64,000 nt of DNA, from assembly GCA_920105625.2 (NCBI GenBank), contig OV050031.1, forward strand, positions 214,079,194 through 214,143,193, written 5' to 3'. This DNA is from Clusia tigrina. Taxonomy: Eukaryota > Arthropoda > Insecta > Diptera > Clusiidae. Shown here one piece after another: positions 53,961 to 64,000 of this stretch. The notes under the pieces were generated by a model that did no database searches, was not told the DNA's origin, and worked only from the letters and a program-made list of their open reading frames with translations. Made by a program: the position numbers and the translations under genes. Position 1 is the first letter of the stretch. Every line of letters begins with the position of its first letter.

Positions 53961-55863
53961 TTTCTATAATTACATATTCTGAGCTAGTATATAGAAGACT
54001 GGATTCTTGGAAGTATCATATAATTATGCTACGCGGTACCTGGCTTGCGTTGATTTGATAGTTTGTCAGCTTGGAACAAATGTATTGTTGGTTACAGCCT
54101 TGAAGCTTACTTGAAGGCTCGAAACTATGCCTTTCTGTTGATGCAGTCGAAGTCTCTCAGCTATCTTTACGAGAAACTGCAGTTCAATCGCTTTGTCCGA
54201 AGTCAAGCATTGATCTGCGAAAGTTGATGCACTGTAAGTCTCTTAGGTATCTGCCGGAAGTCAAGCCTTGATTGCTCCTGTGTTTCACTATCGCAACTCC
54301 ACTCAATTCTCCTTCATTGGCACCATCAGATTATCGAATTCATTACGAAGGTCCATTCAGGTGATTCCTTGGGGAAGCGGCTTTAAGCGCTTAGTCACTG
54401 GGCATTTCCCCGGTCAATGTTAGTGGTCTTGGAGCTGTGTAACCGATTTTCTTCGATATATTATATATTAAAATGGCAGCATATTCGTAAAACTTTGAGT
54501 ATAATTATCACAGTATCTAAACAAAATATTACCCCTTGAAAAATAGATGAGGTTTCTTCATTATATAATAAGTTTATCGTTAGCGGCATATCTGAAGAAG
54601 TTGCAATTTTTCATTGACCTTTTTTATTCGCTTTATTTTTGTATGCATTTATTTGATGTTGGATTTAACAGCCTCGATTGTCATCACTCTTCGCTGCTCA
54701 CATAAACAATTTTTTAGTTGTTGGAAATAGTTTTGTTAAATTTATTTAATTTTGTGTTTTGCCTCAAATCACCGGCAGCATTCCTTTCGCCCCAAATGCC
54801 ATAAACATTTCCCAGATATTAAATATCAGAATTTATGACTCAATTAAATGCTTTTTCGCCAGCCACGTAAAATGCAGGCACCATTAACACAATCGATAAC
54901 TGTGCGTGCGCTGCACAGTAGTCCGGCCGCAAGTATGTCCCCGGCACATACTTACTTCTGAGTGCAACTTGAGGCGGGCAGAAGCATGTGCGGCTATTGC
55001 TGCTTTGTTAGTTAGTGCAAAAACATTCTTAACTTAATTCGCAGCTGTGGGCCAACTACGGCGTCTCCAGCGTGCTAATGTCCATTAGATGGCCATTTAA
55101 AGAAAGTGCCGCATGGCTGTGCTCTTATTTATGACTATTTCTTCAGGAGAGGAATTTTAACCATACTCCTTCGTGCCGGTGGAAACATGCCTGCGAAGCG
55201 TTTTTGGTGTTGTTGTCCAGAATGGAGGTAATCCGAAGGGCCGGGAATGCTAAAAGAATTCAATCAGCTTTAAAGGATAAATTCCGAATTCTTTTTTCAT
55301 AACCTTCTTTTTAAATTTTTATATAATTTTCTTTTTGTTAATTTTTTTATTGGTAACTAAACACTTCAACACTAAACTTGTTTCTTTTATATTGTGTACT
55401 CCATTTTTTATGCCTCAATTATATTCATTTGTGGTGCTGCTATTTCGCTAATTTACAGCACACCATTAAACACTCCTTCCGCCGGAGCTGCCGTGGCTGC
55501 TTACCATATTAACTGCACTTAGTTTTATGTGTGTTGCCTTGGTTAATCATGCAGAGCTTTGGTTAATAACTTTATTTACCCGCCAACTAATTACTTTGCA
55601 TCTCGCCACTAATAATAAATTAACAGAAACGCCGCAATTATGATTATTACGAGTAATTAACCGGTGCTGTTGGTGCTGGAGGAGGCACAGCGTCAAGTCT
55701 CGTGGGCAGCTGAAAGCCTTGTGCGGCAATTAGTTGGAAGCTAGAAGTGATTTTCAACAAATTAATACCAATTGATTTCCAATGTATTTAAAGTGGGACC
55801 CTATTCCACGAAGCAGTTTTCACTATTGCTCTTTGGCATTGGGACCAAGAGGTTTCATTTATT
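53961..55863. other. No gene recognised
   Basis: AT-rich DNA. 54050-54430 holds similar phrases 'agtcaagcattgatctgcga' and 'agtcaagccttgattgctcc' about 75 bp apart. The rest has nothing to name. Confidence 0.4.
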
Positions 55864-56204
55864 TATATATCAAAACTGAGATAGGGTGGTTTGTTGGAGT
55901 GCACACATTGAGAAACCACAGAAGGGGAGTTGTACACGTACTGACCACCTAAGTCGAGTATAGTTACCGAACAGGCGGTGAGCGCCCATGCAGCACCTGA
56001 GGCAGCAGGACTCCCTCTATTACGAAGTGTGGAACCAACCTGACAGATTGATGAATTTGCCAAAATCCACAATCTTACAGGTTCCGAGCTCTGTTACGCT
56101 GGTTAAGAAAGGAGCCCCGAAGATGTGCATTCGTCTAGCTAAGGATGGACACTGCCACATAGGGTGTAGCACTGTTTCTTCTTCTTCCTCAGCACCACAC
56201 CCAC
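55864..56204 (-). mobile_element. LOA-like element, family H, 3' half (separated by family C insertion)
   Basis: Below the insertion the minus strand resumes the knuckle as 'GCGAEEEEETVLHPMWQC', 'PSLARRRMHIFGAPFLTSV' and 'CKIVDFGKFINLSGWFHTS', with a stop near 56010. A 3' untranslated part runs to about 55864. It continues the frame that breaks off at 56614 ('HFCRGCG'). Confidence 0.82.
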
Positions 56205-56602
56205 CAAGCGCTCTAAGGAGCTAGTGGCTCTAAATACACAAAGCATATGTTCCGTGATTAGCGTCCTAACGGGACACTGGAGTCGGGTGTAGGCTGGGGA
56301 TCGCCTCTAACGACTTCTGCATTAGTTGCATGGACGAGGAGGAGGAAGAGTCCATTGCTCACCTGTTGTGCACGTGTTCAGCGCTGTCCAGAAGGAGGCA
56401 CACTTTCCTAGGCGACTACTTTCTGGACTCTTTGGGAGATATCTAAAAAAAAAAAAACGATTAGCTCCATCAACTGCTTCATTAAAATCTCCAGGCTGGA
56501 CCTTTGAAAGGGATGGGACCTGATGTCTCATGCGATATCAGAAAGGGTCAATGTTGGCCTAAGTGCGCCCTTCGGGCGGCCGCCTTACCTAACTACCTAG
56601 CT
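56205..56602 (+). mobile_element. LOA-like 3' tail, family C copy 2, with exact 11-bp target duplication
   Basis: The insert is flanked by 'accacacccac' at 56194-56204 and 56603-56613. The plus strand reads 'KRSKELVALNTQSICSVISV' and 'LTGHW', then in another frame 'CMDEEEEESIAHLLCTCSAL' and 'RRRHTFLGDYFLDSLGDI', and ends 'cttacctaactacctagct'. A run of thirteen A at about 56446 lies inside the coding tail. It split the zinc knuckle of the family H element. Confidence 0.9.
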
Positions 56603-56613
56603 ACCACACCCAC

Positions 56614-56976
56614 GGCAGAAGTGGTTAAAGGTCAAACCCAGCCTAGTCGGATACCTCCCCATCATGCAATGCCCCGTCAGCACCGAAACCGTAGTGCTGA
56701 CGGACTCTCGTCTGAGTTGAAGTAGCTGAAGCATACGCTTCTTGCTGAGGCTAGGCCAGGTTAGCCTAGAGATACGGCAAGAATATTCCTCCTCGCATAG
56801 TTTGTTGGCCTCATGGAAATACCTGCATTTGATCGCCAGCCTGGCTGTAGCGAGAGGGATGCGTATATCTAGAGAAGGGTCTGGATGGTGGGTCTCATGG
56901 AAATACCTGCATTTGATCGCCAGCCTGGCTGTACCGATAGGGATGCGTATGTCTACAGAAGGGTCTGGCTGGTTGG
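56614..56976 (-). mobile_element. LOA-like element, family H, 5' half with in-frame duplication
   Basis: The minus-strand frame reads 'RIPLATARLAIKCRYFHEAN', 'CRISRLTWPSLSKKRML' and 'VSVLTGHCMMGRYPTRLG', then 'FNHFCRGCG', where the family C insertion cuts it. The 84-bp segment encoding 'IRIP.(A/G)TARLAIKCRYFHE' is present twice in tandem (unit starts at 56810 and 56894), keeping the frame open. Confidence 0.82.
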
Positions 56977-57876
56977 TTGGTTGGCTAAAGTGGTTGATCT
57001 GCCCGACACGTCTCACAATGAGCGGTGTAGCGCCGTTTTGATACCACTTCCTCACCTAGTAACGGAATTAAGGTAGACGCTACAACCACCCCGTAGAGTC
57101 TAGGTAACATAGTAATTTCTTCGGACTGACCTCCGAGCAGTCCGATACGTTATCAAGAAAGAACGCCCCAGAAATCTATACCTTCTCTTTGTCAAGGCCG
57201 GCCATGCGAAAAGGAAATGGAAGAGTGTTTCTTTCTGGGTTAAGTCATCATAGCTTCTGCAGTGGTTGTTGAAAGGGATACGGAGTCTCTCTGCCCACTC
57301 ACTAGTGGCCAGTGTAAACTGCCGTCAGCCTTGCCGTTTCTATGTGATCCCTATTAATTAACTGGCGTGTTCTACCCGCATTATATGAGGGCAATGTCGT
57401 GCAACTTCGGATGGCAGTGTGACAGCCTTAGTAAGCTCTCCTGCTTCGCAATTTCCCTCAATGTCCCTGAGATCAGATACCCAGACTAGGTGAATTATGA
57501 AATGCATGGAGAGCTCGTTTAGAGCTGACTGACATTTTTGCGCTGGCTCCCGCAAGAGATCTAATGGCAGCTTGGCTCGCCGAGAAGAATTTGATTCTGA
57601 CACCAAAAACCTCATATCTTAGAACCCAATTCACTGCGTGATAAATTGCCATTACTTCTGCCTGAAATTCGCTGCATTGGTCAGGGAGTCTAAGCGAGAA
57701 GCCAAAGTCCAACTTGTTGGAGAAGATCCCGTTGTCCCCAAACCTAGGGCCGTCTGTGTAGATATCCAGAGTGTCATCGGTGATCACTCTGTTTCTGATC
57801 CAGTCGTCTCTGCTTAGGATAATGAAGTCGAACCCCCGATTAAGGTTGGAACTGAAGCCAAAAGAAGCCAAATCAG
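56965..57876 (-). mobile_element. LOA-like element, family D copy 2 (RNase H to 3' end)
   Basis: The 3' end has 'ggttggttggttgg' and 'agcggtgtagcgccgtttt', matching family D copy 1. From 57870 down, the minus strand encodes RNase H ('LDIYTDGPRFGDNG', 'SEFQAEVMAIYHAVN', 'KFFSASQAAIRSLAG'), then in another frame 'VWVSDLRDIEGNCEAGELTK'. A decayed linker and knuckle follow to about 57000. The second active-site Asp strand reads SAS rather than SDS. Its upper end meets the transposase at about 57876. Confidence 0.82.
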
Positions 57877-58881
57877 TTGATTTCACGCCATTCACAGGAA
57901 CTGGGAAACTCTCAGTCCACATTGTGGCGAATTTTGAGTAAAGATCTTAGCTCACCCTTTTACATGACCAAATTAACTCAAGAACTGAAGTCTTTTGATC
58001 ATGTGAAGCATGGGAACTTCTCCGATTGGTCTCTGCAAATGTTTGAAGAAAATCCTGAATTTCATCGAAAAACTATCTTCAGCGATGAAGGTCATTTTTG
58101 GCTTAATAGGTCTCAGTCCACATTGTGGCGAATTTTGGGTAAAGATCTTAGCCTACCCTCTTACAAGATCAAATTAACTCAAGAACTGTAGCTTCTTGAT
58201 CATTGGAAGCGCCGAGGCTTCTTCGATTGGGCTTTGCAAAAGTTTGAAGAACATCCTAAATTGAATAGAAAATTATTTTTCAGTTATGAAGCTCGTTTTT
58301 GGCTTAATGGTTTTGTCAATAAGCAACAAATGACCCACATATGGTTCAAAGGACTTCATTGTATCCACCAAAAGTGACCATGCGGTAGGGTGTGTTTTCA
58401 TGCCGGATGTGTGATTGGACCGTATTATTTCGTCGACGAACATGATCGCTATGTTACGGTCAATAGAACTGGCTATTGTTTATGTTGAAAGACTATTATT
58501 GGCCAGAGTTGGATGGATTTGACATCAGTGATATGTGGTTCCAACAAGATGGTGATACAGGCCACACAGCTGGTCAAATAATTAATCTATTGAAGGGGAA
58601 GTTAGGTAATCGTGTTTCCTCGAGAAGTCGTCCGGTCGAATGGCCACTTCACTCTAGCGATTTAACGCTGTTGTATTTCTATTTATGGGGTTGCATTAAG
58701 GTCGTTAGTTTATGCCAACAAGCCAACAACGTTAAAGGAGCCGGGGAATAATATTGAAAGCTAATTTGCCAACGTTGTGACCCATTTGTATGGAAGAGTA
58801 GTGGAAAATTGGCTCCAAATAGTCGATCGCAGCGAATGTGACCGCAGTGGTCATAGCAACGAGATCGAATTCCGTACTTGA
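57877..58881 (+). pseudogene. Tc1/mariner-superfamily (IS630-type) transposase with internal in-frame duplication
   Basis: The plus strand encodes an insect Tc3-like DDE transposase: 'SRHSQELG', 'STLWRILSKDL', 'KLTQELKSFDH', 'KTIFSDEGHFWLN' (first catalytic Asp), 'VIGPYYFVDEHDRYVTVNR', 'DMWFQQDGDTGHTA' (second Asp), 'SSDLTLLYFYLWG' and 'VVENW', ending 'GHSNEIEFRT' and a stop at 58879. The stretch 'STLWRIL...HFWLN' is duplicated in tandem, 201 bp apart (57911 and 58112). In the second copy the Asp is Tyr ('FFSYEARFWLNG'). The third catalytic position is also Tyr. Frame changes near 58190 and 58380 complete the inactivation. Confidence 0.85.
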
Positions 58882-60458
58882 ATGTAACATGTGTACTAAA
58901 CCTGGAATAAATTTCAGTGCGATATCTCAATTATTCTGTGTACAAATTGGTTATGTCCTTACTGAAAACTCCATTATGAGATACAAACTATCCCTTATTT
59001 TCTCTGATAAATGATTCTATCTCTCAGGCACTAATGTAGTTATCTCTGGAATATATAGAAATGACCTTGAGATTGATCAAAATATAGAAAATTTATATTC
59101 TCTGTGTCAATACAGTGGGACTTGTGTTGTGGATTGTTCAATATTGTGAAAAGTTGTAGTATTTCTTAAGAGAATTTTTGATGAATTAATTTTTAATGAT
59201 TTTAATTTTTATATATTAATTATTATTAATTATGAATCATAAAACAAATATATTAAATTAGTTTTTACAATCCAGTGATCGAAATAATTCAAATGAAAAG
59301 TAATTTTCTAGGCAACATGTATGAAACGACAAATTCCTAGCCAAACATGTCTGATGGCAAATGTTGAAGGTCCCATTCCATCACTTTCATTCAGGGTCGA
59401 TCTTTACTTGATTGTCTTAGAGCAAAAGAGACTTTAGTCCACATTCCTGATAAGCTTATTCGGAAAAAAGTTCAACTAATTTTTCGTATATTTTCGCAAA
59501 ACCATCAAAATCTGTTCAGGTGACCGTATCTAGGGTACTATTAATATTCCAGAGTGATTTAAATGCAGACATTTATAAAGAAAAGTTCATGATTGTTAGA
59601 ACTTATCTATTAATATTGAGTTGCGTAATAGATTACTCTAAATGCCGAGCTTACTTCATCAACCACTGCTGACTTTATCTTCAGTTTTACTTGAATTTGT
59701 TCAATTGGAAGATTCAGTTTATATTGCCAACCTGCAATATATGAAGTGGAAAGCAGTTTGTGAAATAGCACCCAGGTATGCGGCAAAAATCTTTCGTATA
59801 GAAATTAATTATTACTTTCATTGACTCAATTTGTTTTCTGTACGCTCGTTTGCACGCAATATTTGCTGCTCTAATATCTCCATTAACTTCTATAAGCAGT
59901 TCAAGCGTGACCAGTCCACACCAAACCATCAGCGTGGGTTTCAATATATCGCCATCGATTAGTTGTAAGAATCCTTTTCTGTGGGCGAATAGAACCATCC
60001 GTGACCGAATAACACTTACATAAAGTAGTCTTAGAGAATTTTTCTTTTATTTCCCCGACTTGCTGTGAATCTTGACCACTTAAAACAGTTAAACAGTGGG
60101 GCACGCAATGCTGCTATTGCGTGGTAGCTACGCAGTAAACGGTAAAGAGAGGCCGCATGCGAAAATCCTACTGGCTTATTTGAGCGTTGCACAGCAATGT
60201 GCTTGAAGGCTAGAACATTGTGGCCCGACTTGAGCTGAGAAATATTGGTAGTTAATTTTGTTGCATTGACATTTCATGCGGTATTGAACTGCAAGCCGCC
60301 TTTCACTTGATTGTGCTGAGTGCCACTTTATCAGCTCTCCTAACCAAATACAAAATGTCAGCCCGTAAACCCCGTCGTCTCAATATTTTTAATTGCCTTG
60401 CCATTTACAACGCTTGTACGACACGATGTTAAAATAATTACCCACCGCTGTGAATTGC
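58882..60458. other. No gene recognised
   Basis: 59160-59290 is very A/T-rich. Overlapping minus-strand frames at 59714-60104 (94 and 67 codons) have no recognisable domain, although they lie in a GC-richer patch. Confidence 0.4.
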
Positions 60459-60496
60459 ACGGACGGACGCACGGACGGACGCTCGGACGGACGGAG
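60459..60496. repeat. ACGG tetranucleotide repeat
   Basis: About nine imperfect 'acgg' units ('acggacggacgcacggacgg'). Confidence 0.9.
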
Positions 60497-60987
60497 TTGT
60501 TCGCACATGTCAGTTATAATTATTTAAAAGCTTGTTAACTGCGTCGAGCCTACCTCAACCGAACTTTCGCAAACGCAGCACCAAAATGCTGGAATTAGGA
60601 TTTAATTACGATAAAAAATTGATTTATTACACCTGTAAAGTGTACCGAAAAAAAACGCAGAAGAAACTCAAAAACTCACCAAAGACAAAGAGAGAGAGAG
60701 ATGATTGATGGATGACAGCTTTATTAGCCGCAGATTTTCCTCATAACTGCAGCTACAAGTGTACGCAAGTGCCCGTATTTCAGTTTATAGCGTTATAGCT
60801 GGGCTCGTAAAATGAAGCTCCATACGCAAACGGAAATTTAGACCGTGAGTAAATTGAGAGATGATTGCTGAGTAATCCACAATTTCCGTTTGTGGTTCTT
60901 TATAGCGGATGGAAAGGTGCTTCGAATAGAAATGAGAAAAATGCAGTTGAAAACGTTTCATTTCAAAGTATAAAAGTAATTATGAAC
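60497..60987. other. No gene recognised
   Basis: AT-rich non-coding DNA with a short GA run at 60690. Confidence 0.4.
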
Positions 60988-61815
60988 TAAAAATAAAGGA
61001 ACGGAAAATATAGAGATATATAGAGAGAGAGTAAGTGATAGATAAAGAGAGAAAGCGAGACAGAGATAAATAGAGAGGGAGAGTAAGTGATAGATAAAGC
61101 GAGAAAGACAGAGATAGAGAGAGAGAGAGAGAGAGAAACATCAAATTGTTAGTAAACTTGATTCATTATATAGCATAGTACAAATCAGAAAAATCTGCTG
61201 AAAAGTTTCAGAGTATGAACGTATTTAGGCATTAAAAATAAAAGAACCCAAAATATAGACTGAGAGAGAGAGGAGATATAGAGAGAGAGAGAGAGTAAGT
61301 GATATATAGAGAGAGATAGATAGAGAGAGAAAGTGATAGATAGAGAGAGATTGAGAGAAAGAGGAAGATGATATTGTTAGTGAACTAGTATCAGACAACA
61401 CAGAAAAGCGACACCTAAGTGTTAAATTTTCAAACATAAAAAAAAAAGTTTTTGTTTATCATTAGTTGGCAATCTGTATAGGTTTACTTATCATTGGTTA
61501 ACCAGAATTCTGAAGCAAATCAGCCACACTACTTCAGTTTTGCACATGTGTAAGTGTGCGCCAAACAAGAGTCATTTCCCTGTATTCTGTGCTAGTATTT
61601 AGCCACTGAAAATAACGGAACCCAGAAAATAGATTGAGAGAGAGAGCTAGATAGAGTGAGATAGCTCGATAGAGTGAGATAGCTAGATAGAGTGAGATAG
61701 CTAGATAGAATGAGATAGAGAGAGATAGAGAGTGATATAGAGAGAGATAGAGAGTGATATAGAGAGAGATAGAGAGTGAAATATCATGTTGTTTTTGAAC
61801 TTGTCTCATTATACT
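60988..61815. repeat. GA-rich macro-repeat, three diverged units
   Basis: Each unit starts with a phrase like 'aaaataaaagaaccc' then 'aaaatagactgagag' (near 60988, 61233 and 61608). It continues as a (GAGATA/GAGA)n array and ends 'atattgttagtgaacttg' or similar. Unit spacing is about 245 and 375 bp, the second being enlarged by the sequence at 61397-61590. The Ser/Leu-rich frames on the minus strand are artefacts. Confidence 0.8.
61397..61590 (+). repeat. Inverted repeat around family B tail, left arm
   Basis: Matches the reverse complement of 62612-62786, sharing 'aatcagccacactact', 'cacatgtgtaagtgtgcgc' with small changes, and 'tttatcattggtt'. Arms are about 175-190 bp. Confidence 0.85.
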
Positions 61816-61834
61816 GTTGAGGTCTGAACTTTAA

Positions 61835-62450
61835 TGGGACTGTATTGGAAAACTGAGCTCCCTAGGCAGTATCAAGAAGCTTTATCGACTATGGGTACCA
61901 GGCCATATAGGAGTAGAGGGAAATAAGAAGGCTGATAGCTTAGCGAGGAAGGCTGCGGCCTCTCAATTCAACGGCCCTGACATCCAACAGCATTAGAAGT
62001 CTGCTGAAGAAGTATACAGATTCGAAAAGAAGTCAAACCTGGAACAATGTGTCGGGATTAAGAGAGTCCAAAGCTCTTCTGGAGGACTTTATTCCTAAAA
62101 GAGCTAATGACTCCTAGTAAATTGAAAATCACCACAGGCATTTTAAGCGGACACTGTAGACTCAACTATCACATGAAAAAATGAGGTCTATCTTCAGATG
62201 GCATCTGTAGATTCTGTAAAGAAAGTGGCGAGTCATCACTGCATCTGATCACAGATTGTGGACCTGTGGAGCACCAAAAATACAGGTGGTGTTGAAGCAT
62301 ATGTCGTACATATGAGCAAGATCCATCAACTTGATTCCACCAAAATACATGAAATAAACCTGACAGAAGATCTATAAATGAGAATAACCTCATCTTTTTA
62401 AATAAATAGGGGCATCACAATAGCTCTTTTAGGTCTCGCGGTGTATACCA
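61835..62450 (+). mobile_element. Non-LTR 3' tail, family B copy 4
   Basis: The plus strand reads 'LYRLWVPGHIGVEGNKKADS' and 'LARKAAASQFNGPDI' (end of RNase H), then decayed linker and a knuckle near 62210 with 'gattctgtaaagaaagtgg' (CRFCKESG in an intact frame). The 3' end has 'aaataaataggggcatcac' and 'ggtctcgcggtgtatacc'. It aligns with the minus-strand copies at 13.2 and 22.6 kb and is enclosed by the two inverted arms. Confidence 0.8.
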
Positions 62451-62556
62451 CCCTTCGATAAATCTACATATCTATCTACAAGGAGAGCTGGGTTGCATAC
62501 GTCTGAATTCGAGTGTGTTCTCATACAGAGCTCTCCTAGACAGCTTCGAACTTATC

Positions 62557-62604
62557 TGCTTCGAACTTTATTCACTGAGCTTCAAACTTTATTCACTGAG
62601 CTTG
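62557..62604. repeat. 21-bp tandem repeat
   Basis: Two full units and a partial third of 'ttcgaactttattcactgag' plus one base. Confidence 0.85.
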
Positions 62605-62611
62605 AACAGGG

Positions 62612-62786
62612 ACCACAGAGACGCGACACTTGAACGACTCTCGTTTTGCGCACACTTACACATGCACAAAACTGTAGTAGTGTGGCTGATTTTCTTCAGA
62701 ACCAATGATAAACAAACCTATCCATATAGCAACAAATTTTTTAAACGTCAGAAAATTCGACGTTTAAGTGTCGGTTCTCTGTGTTC
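62612..62786 (-). repeat. Inverted repeat around family B tail, right arm
   Basis: Partner of 61397-61590. The outer ends of both arms read 'acacagaaaagcgacac' or 'acacagagaaccgacac'. A plus-strand frame across it (62515-62823) has no domain. Confidence 0.85.
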
Positions 62787-64000
62787 TTTGGCTGCAGGAT
62801 GGGTTGCACACAGTTGCAACTAAGTTGGCACAAGCGGATCTATCAAACGTGAGACTGCGATTTGAAGCAAACATTTAAAACTCGTGGGAATTCGTAGGAA
62901 GTTTCATAGCTATTCTCAAGTTGGTATCGAACTACGGTAGTATTATCATAGCTAGTAAGTGTGCTGTGCTTCCGTTTAAGTAAGTTAAGCTTTTGTAATA
63001 TTTCAATTGCTTCAAGTTACGTCCCCAAAAAAGAAGGTTTATAAAACTTCAGTTGATACAAGAAGTGTTTTTCTTGTAGGAACGAAAATTTAGACGGGGG
63101 AGGGGGGGTGTATGTTTTCCACTGAATAGAAAAAAACACAGTCTTTTACAAAACCAGGTTATTCGAAATTATCTAAATCAAAGAAGACAACGAGCTGTTT
63201 AATATGAGCGAAAAATTTTGAGCTCTTTCTTTAGTGAACCTTTTTTTGGTAAACAAACGAAATTAACTGCATACAAATTCCATTCTTTCGCTAAGGCAAA
63301 ATTCAACAAGCACACCAATTTTTAACGACTAGCGAATGTTCTTCTTATCACATTAAACAATTGTTCGTGCCTCGCTGGACACAATAAAATTCTTCTGTGA
63401 TCCTTTTTTAACTCCAAATCCAGTAGCATACGCATTGACCCCACAAATAATCTTTAAAAATCCTGAAAATTGTATTGGAGGTACTAAAATAAACCAAGGA
63501 TAATGTATGTCATAAGCTGAGTAGCACCGCACATCGACTCGACATGTGTGTCAAAGTCAAATTGCTGCTTGAGAGTTCGTTGAACGTTTTATGGTGTTCT
63601 GTTTGCTACCTTTTTTAACAGTGCTCGTTTGTCGATATCAAAAGTGATCAGACTCTTCCTAAAAATACAGATAATGAGCACCCGAACTTGATTGTTTTAA
63701 GAGTAAGTAATTGGAGCGAAACAGGTAACGACATTTTTTACTGGAATTTTGTAGATAACTCAGAAACCAAAGTAATATTAGAGAAAGGTTTGGTCATTGT
63801 CTGTGACTTACCTCATTAGCAAGAAGGGACAATATCATCAGAATCAAATACAATATATAAGGCCTATGCGACTGTTTAGTATTAGAATATAGACTGATGT
63901 AACAGAATCTGGAGGGTCTGAACAAATTTGGGATTCAAAGTATACAAACCACCAAATTGGGTGTGTATATTGTGGTCAGTATTGTGTCGTATTTGATCAT
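62787..64000. other. No gene recognised
   Basis: AT-rich DNA with a G run at 63100; no supportable gene, RNA or repeat. Confidence 0.4.

Noticed and set aside
59714..60104. Overlapping minus-strand frames suspected of being a transposase
   Set aside because: I could not place any catalytic or DNA-binding motif and the frames do not join into a sensible protein.

Overview
The window is AT-rich, intron- or intergenic-like DNA of an insect, most probably a higher fly (Diptera, Brachycera; the mix of elements would fit a tephritid fruit fly, which is an inference). Support for this comes from LOA/I-like, Jockey, RTE, R1 and R2 retrotransposon relics, mariner and Tc1-type transposons, a tRNA-headed SINE, CAA/CAG simple repeats, and a 28S rRNA fragment cut at the insect R2 site. 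I find no convincing intact host protein gene, tRNA, complete rRNA or CRISPR array. Most long open frames are antisense or low-complexity artefacts, or pieces of decayed transposons.

Layout. 0-10 kb: an RNase H relic, a 14-bp minisatellite, a 3-kb LOA-like element on the minus strand (3.3-6.4 kb), a mariner with both terminal repeats (7.8-9.0 kb) and a plus-strand LOA-like tail (9.1-9.7 kb). 10-20 kb: a non-LTR tail between inverted arms, a candidate LTR, family B (13.1-14.5 kb), SINEs, an inverted duplication (14.9-17.2 kb), an RTE relic in very AT-rich DNA and another LOA-like tail (19.0-19.6 kb). 20-30 kb: a solo LTR with target duplication (21.5-22.2 kb), more family B, a SINE, a Jockey 3' half, an R2 3' end still sitting in a 28S rRNA fragment (25.1-26.25 kb), a GAGAGG array and an LTR relative. 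30-43 kb: a Jockey RT relic, tandem repeats, several non-LTR tails, RTE joined to an R1-clade tail (38.1-39.05 kb) and a 1.4-kb T-rich tract. 43-51 kb: two family E elements, one with a 16-bp target duplication, then R1, I-like and RTE scraps. 51-64 kb: a Jockey element with poly(A) (51.2-53.95 kb), a nest of three LOA-like elements with an exact 11-bp target duplication (55.9-57.9 kb), a Tc1-type transposase with an internal in-frame duplication, and GA-rich macro-repeats ending in a second inverted-arm structure around a family B tail.

The genes do not form a pathway. What can be read is an insertion history: repeated 5'-truncated retrotransposition, nesting and local duplication. The most notable item is the R2 element in an orphan 28S fragment. 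All family and clade names rest on motifs recognised by eye, without database searches.
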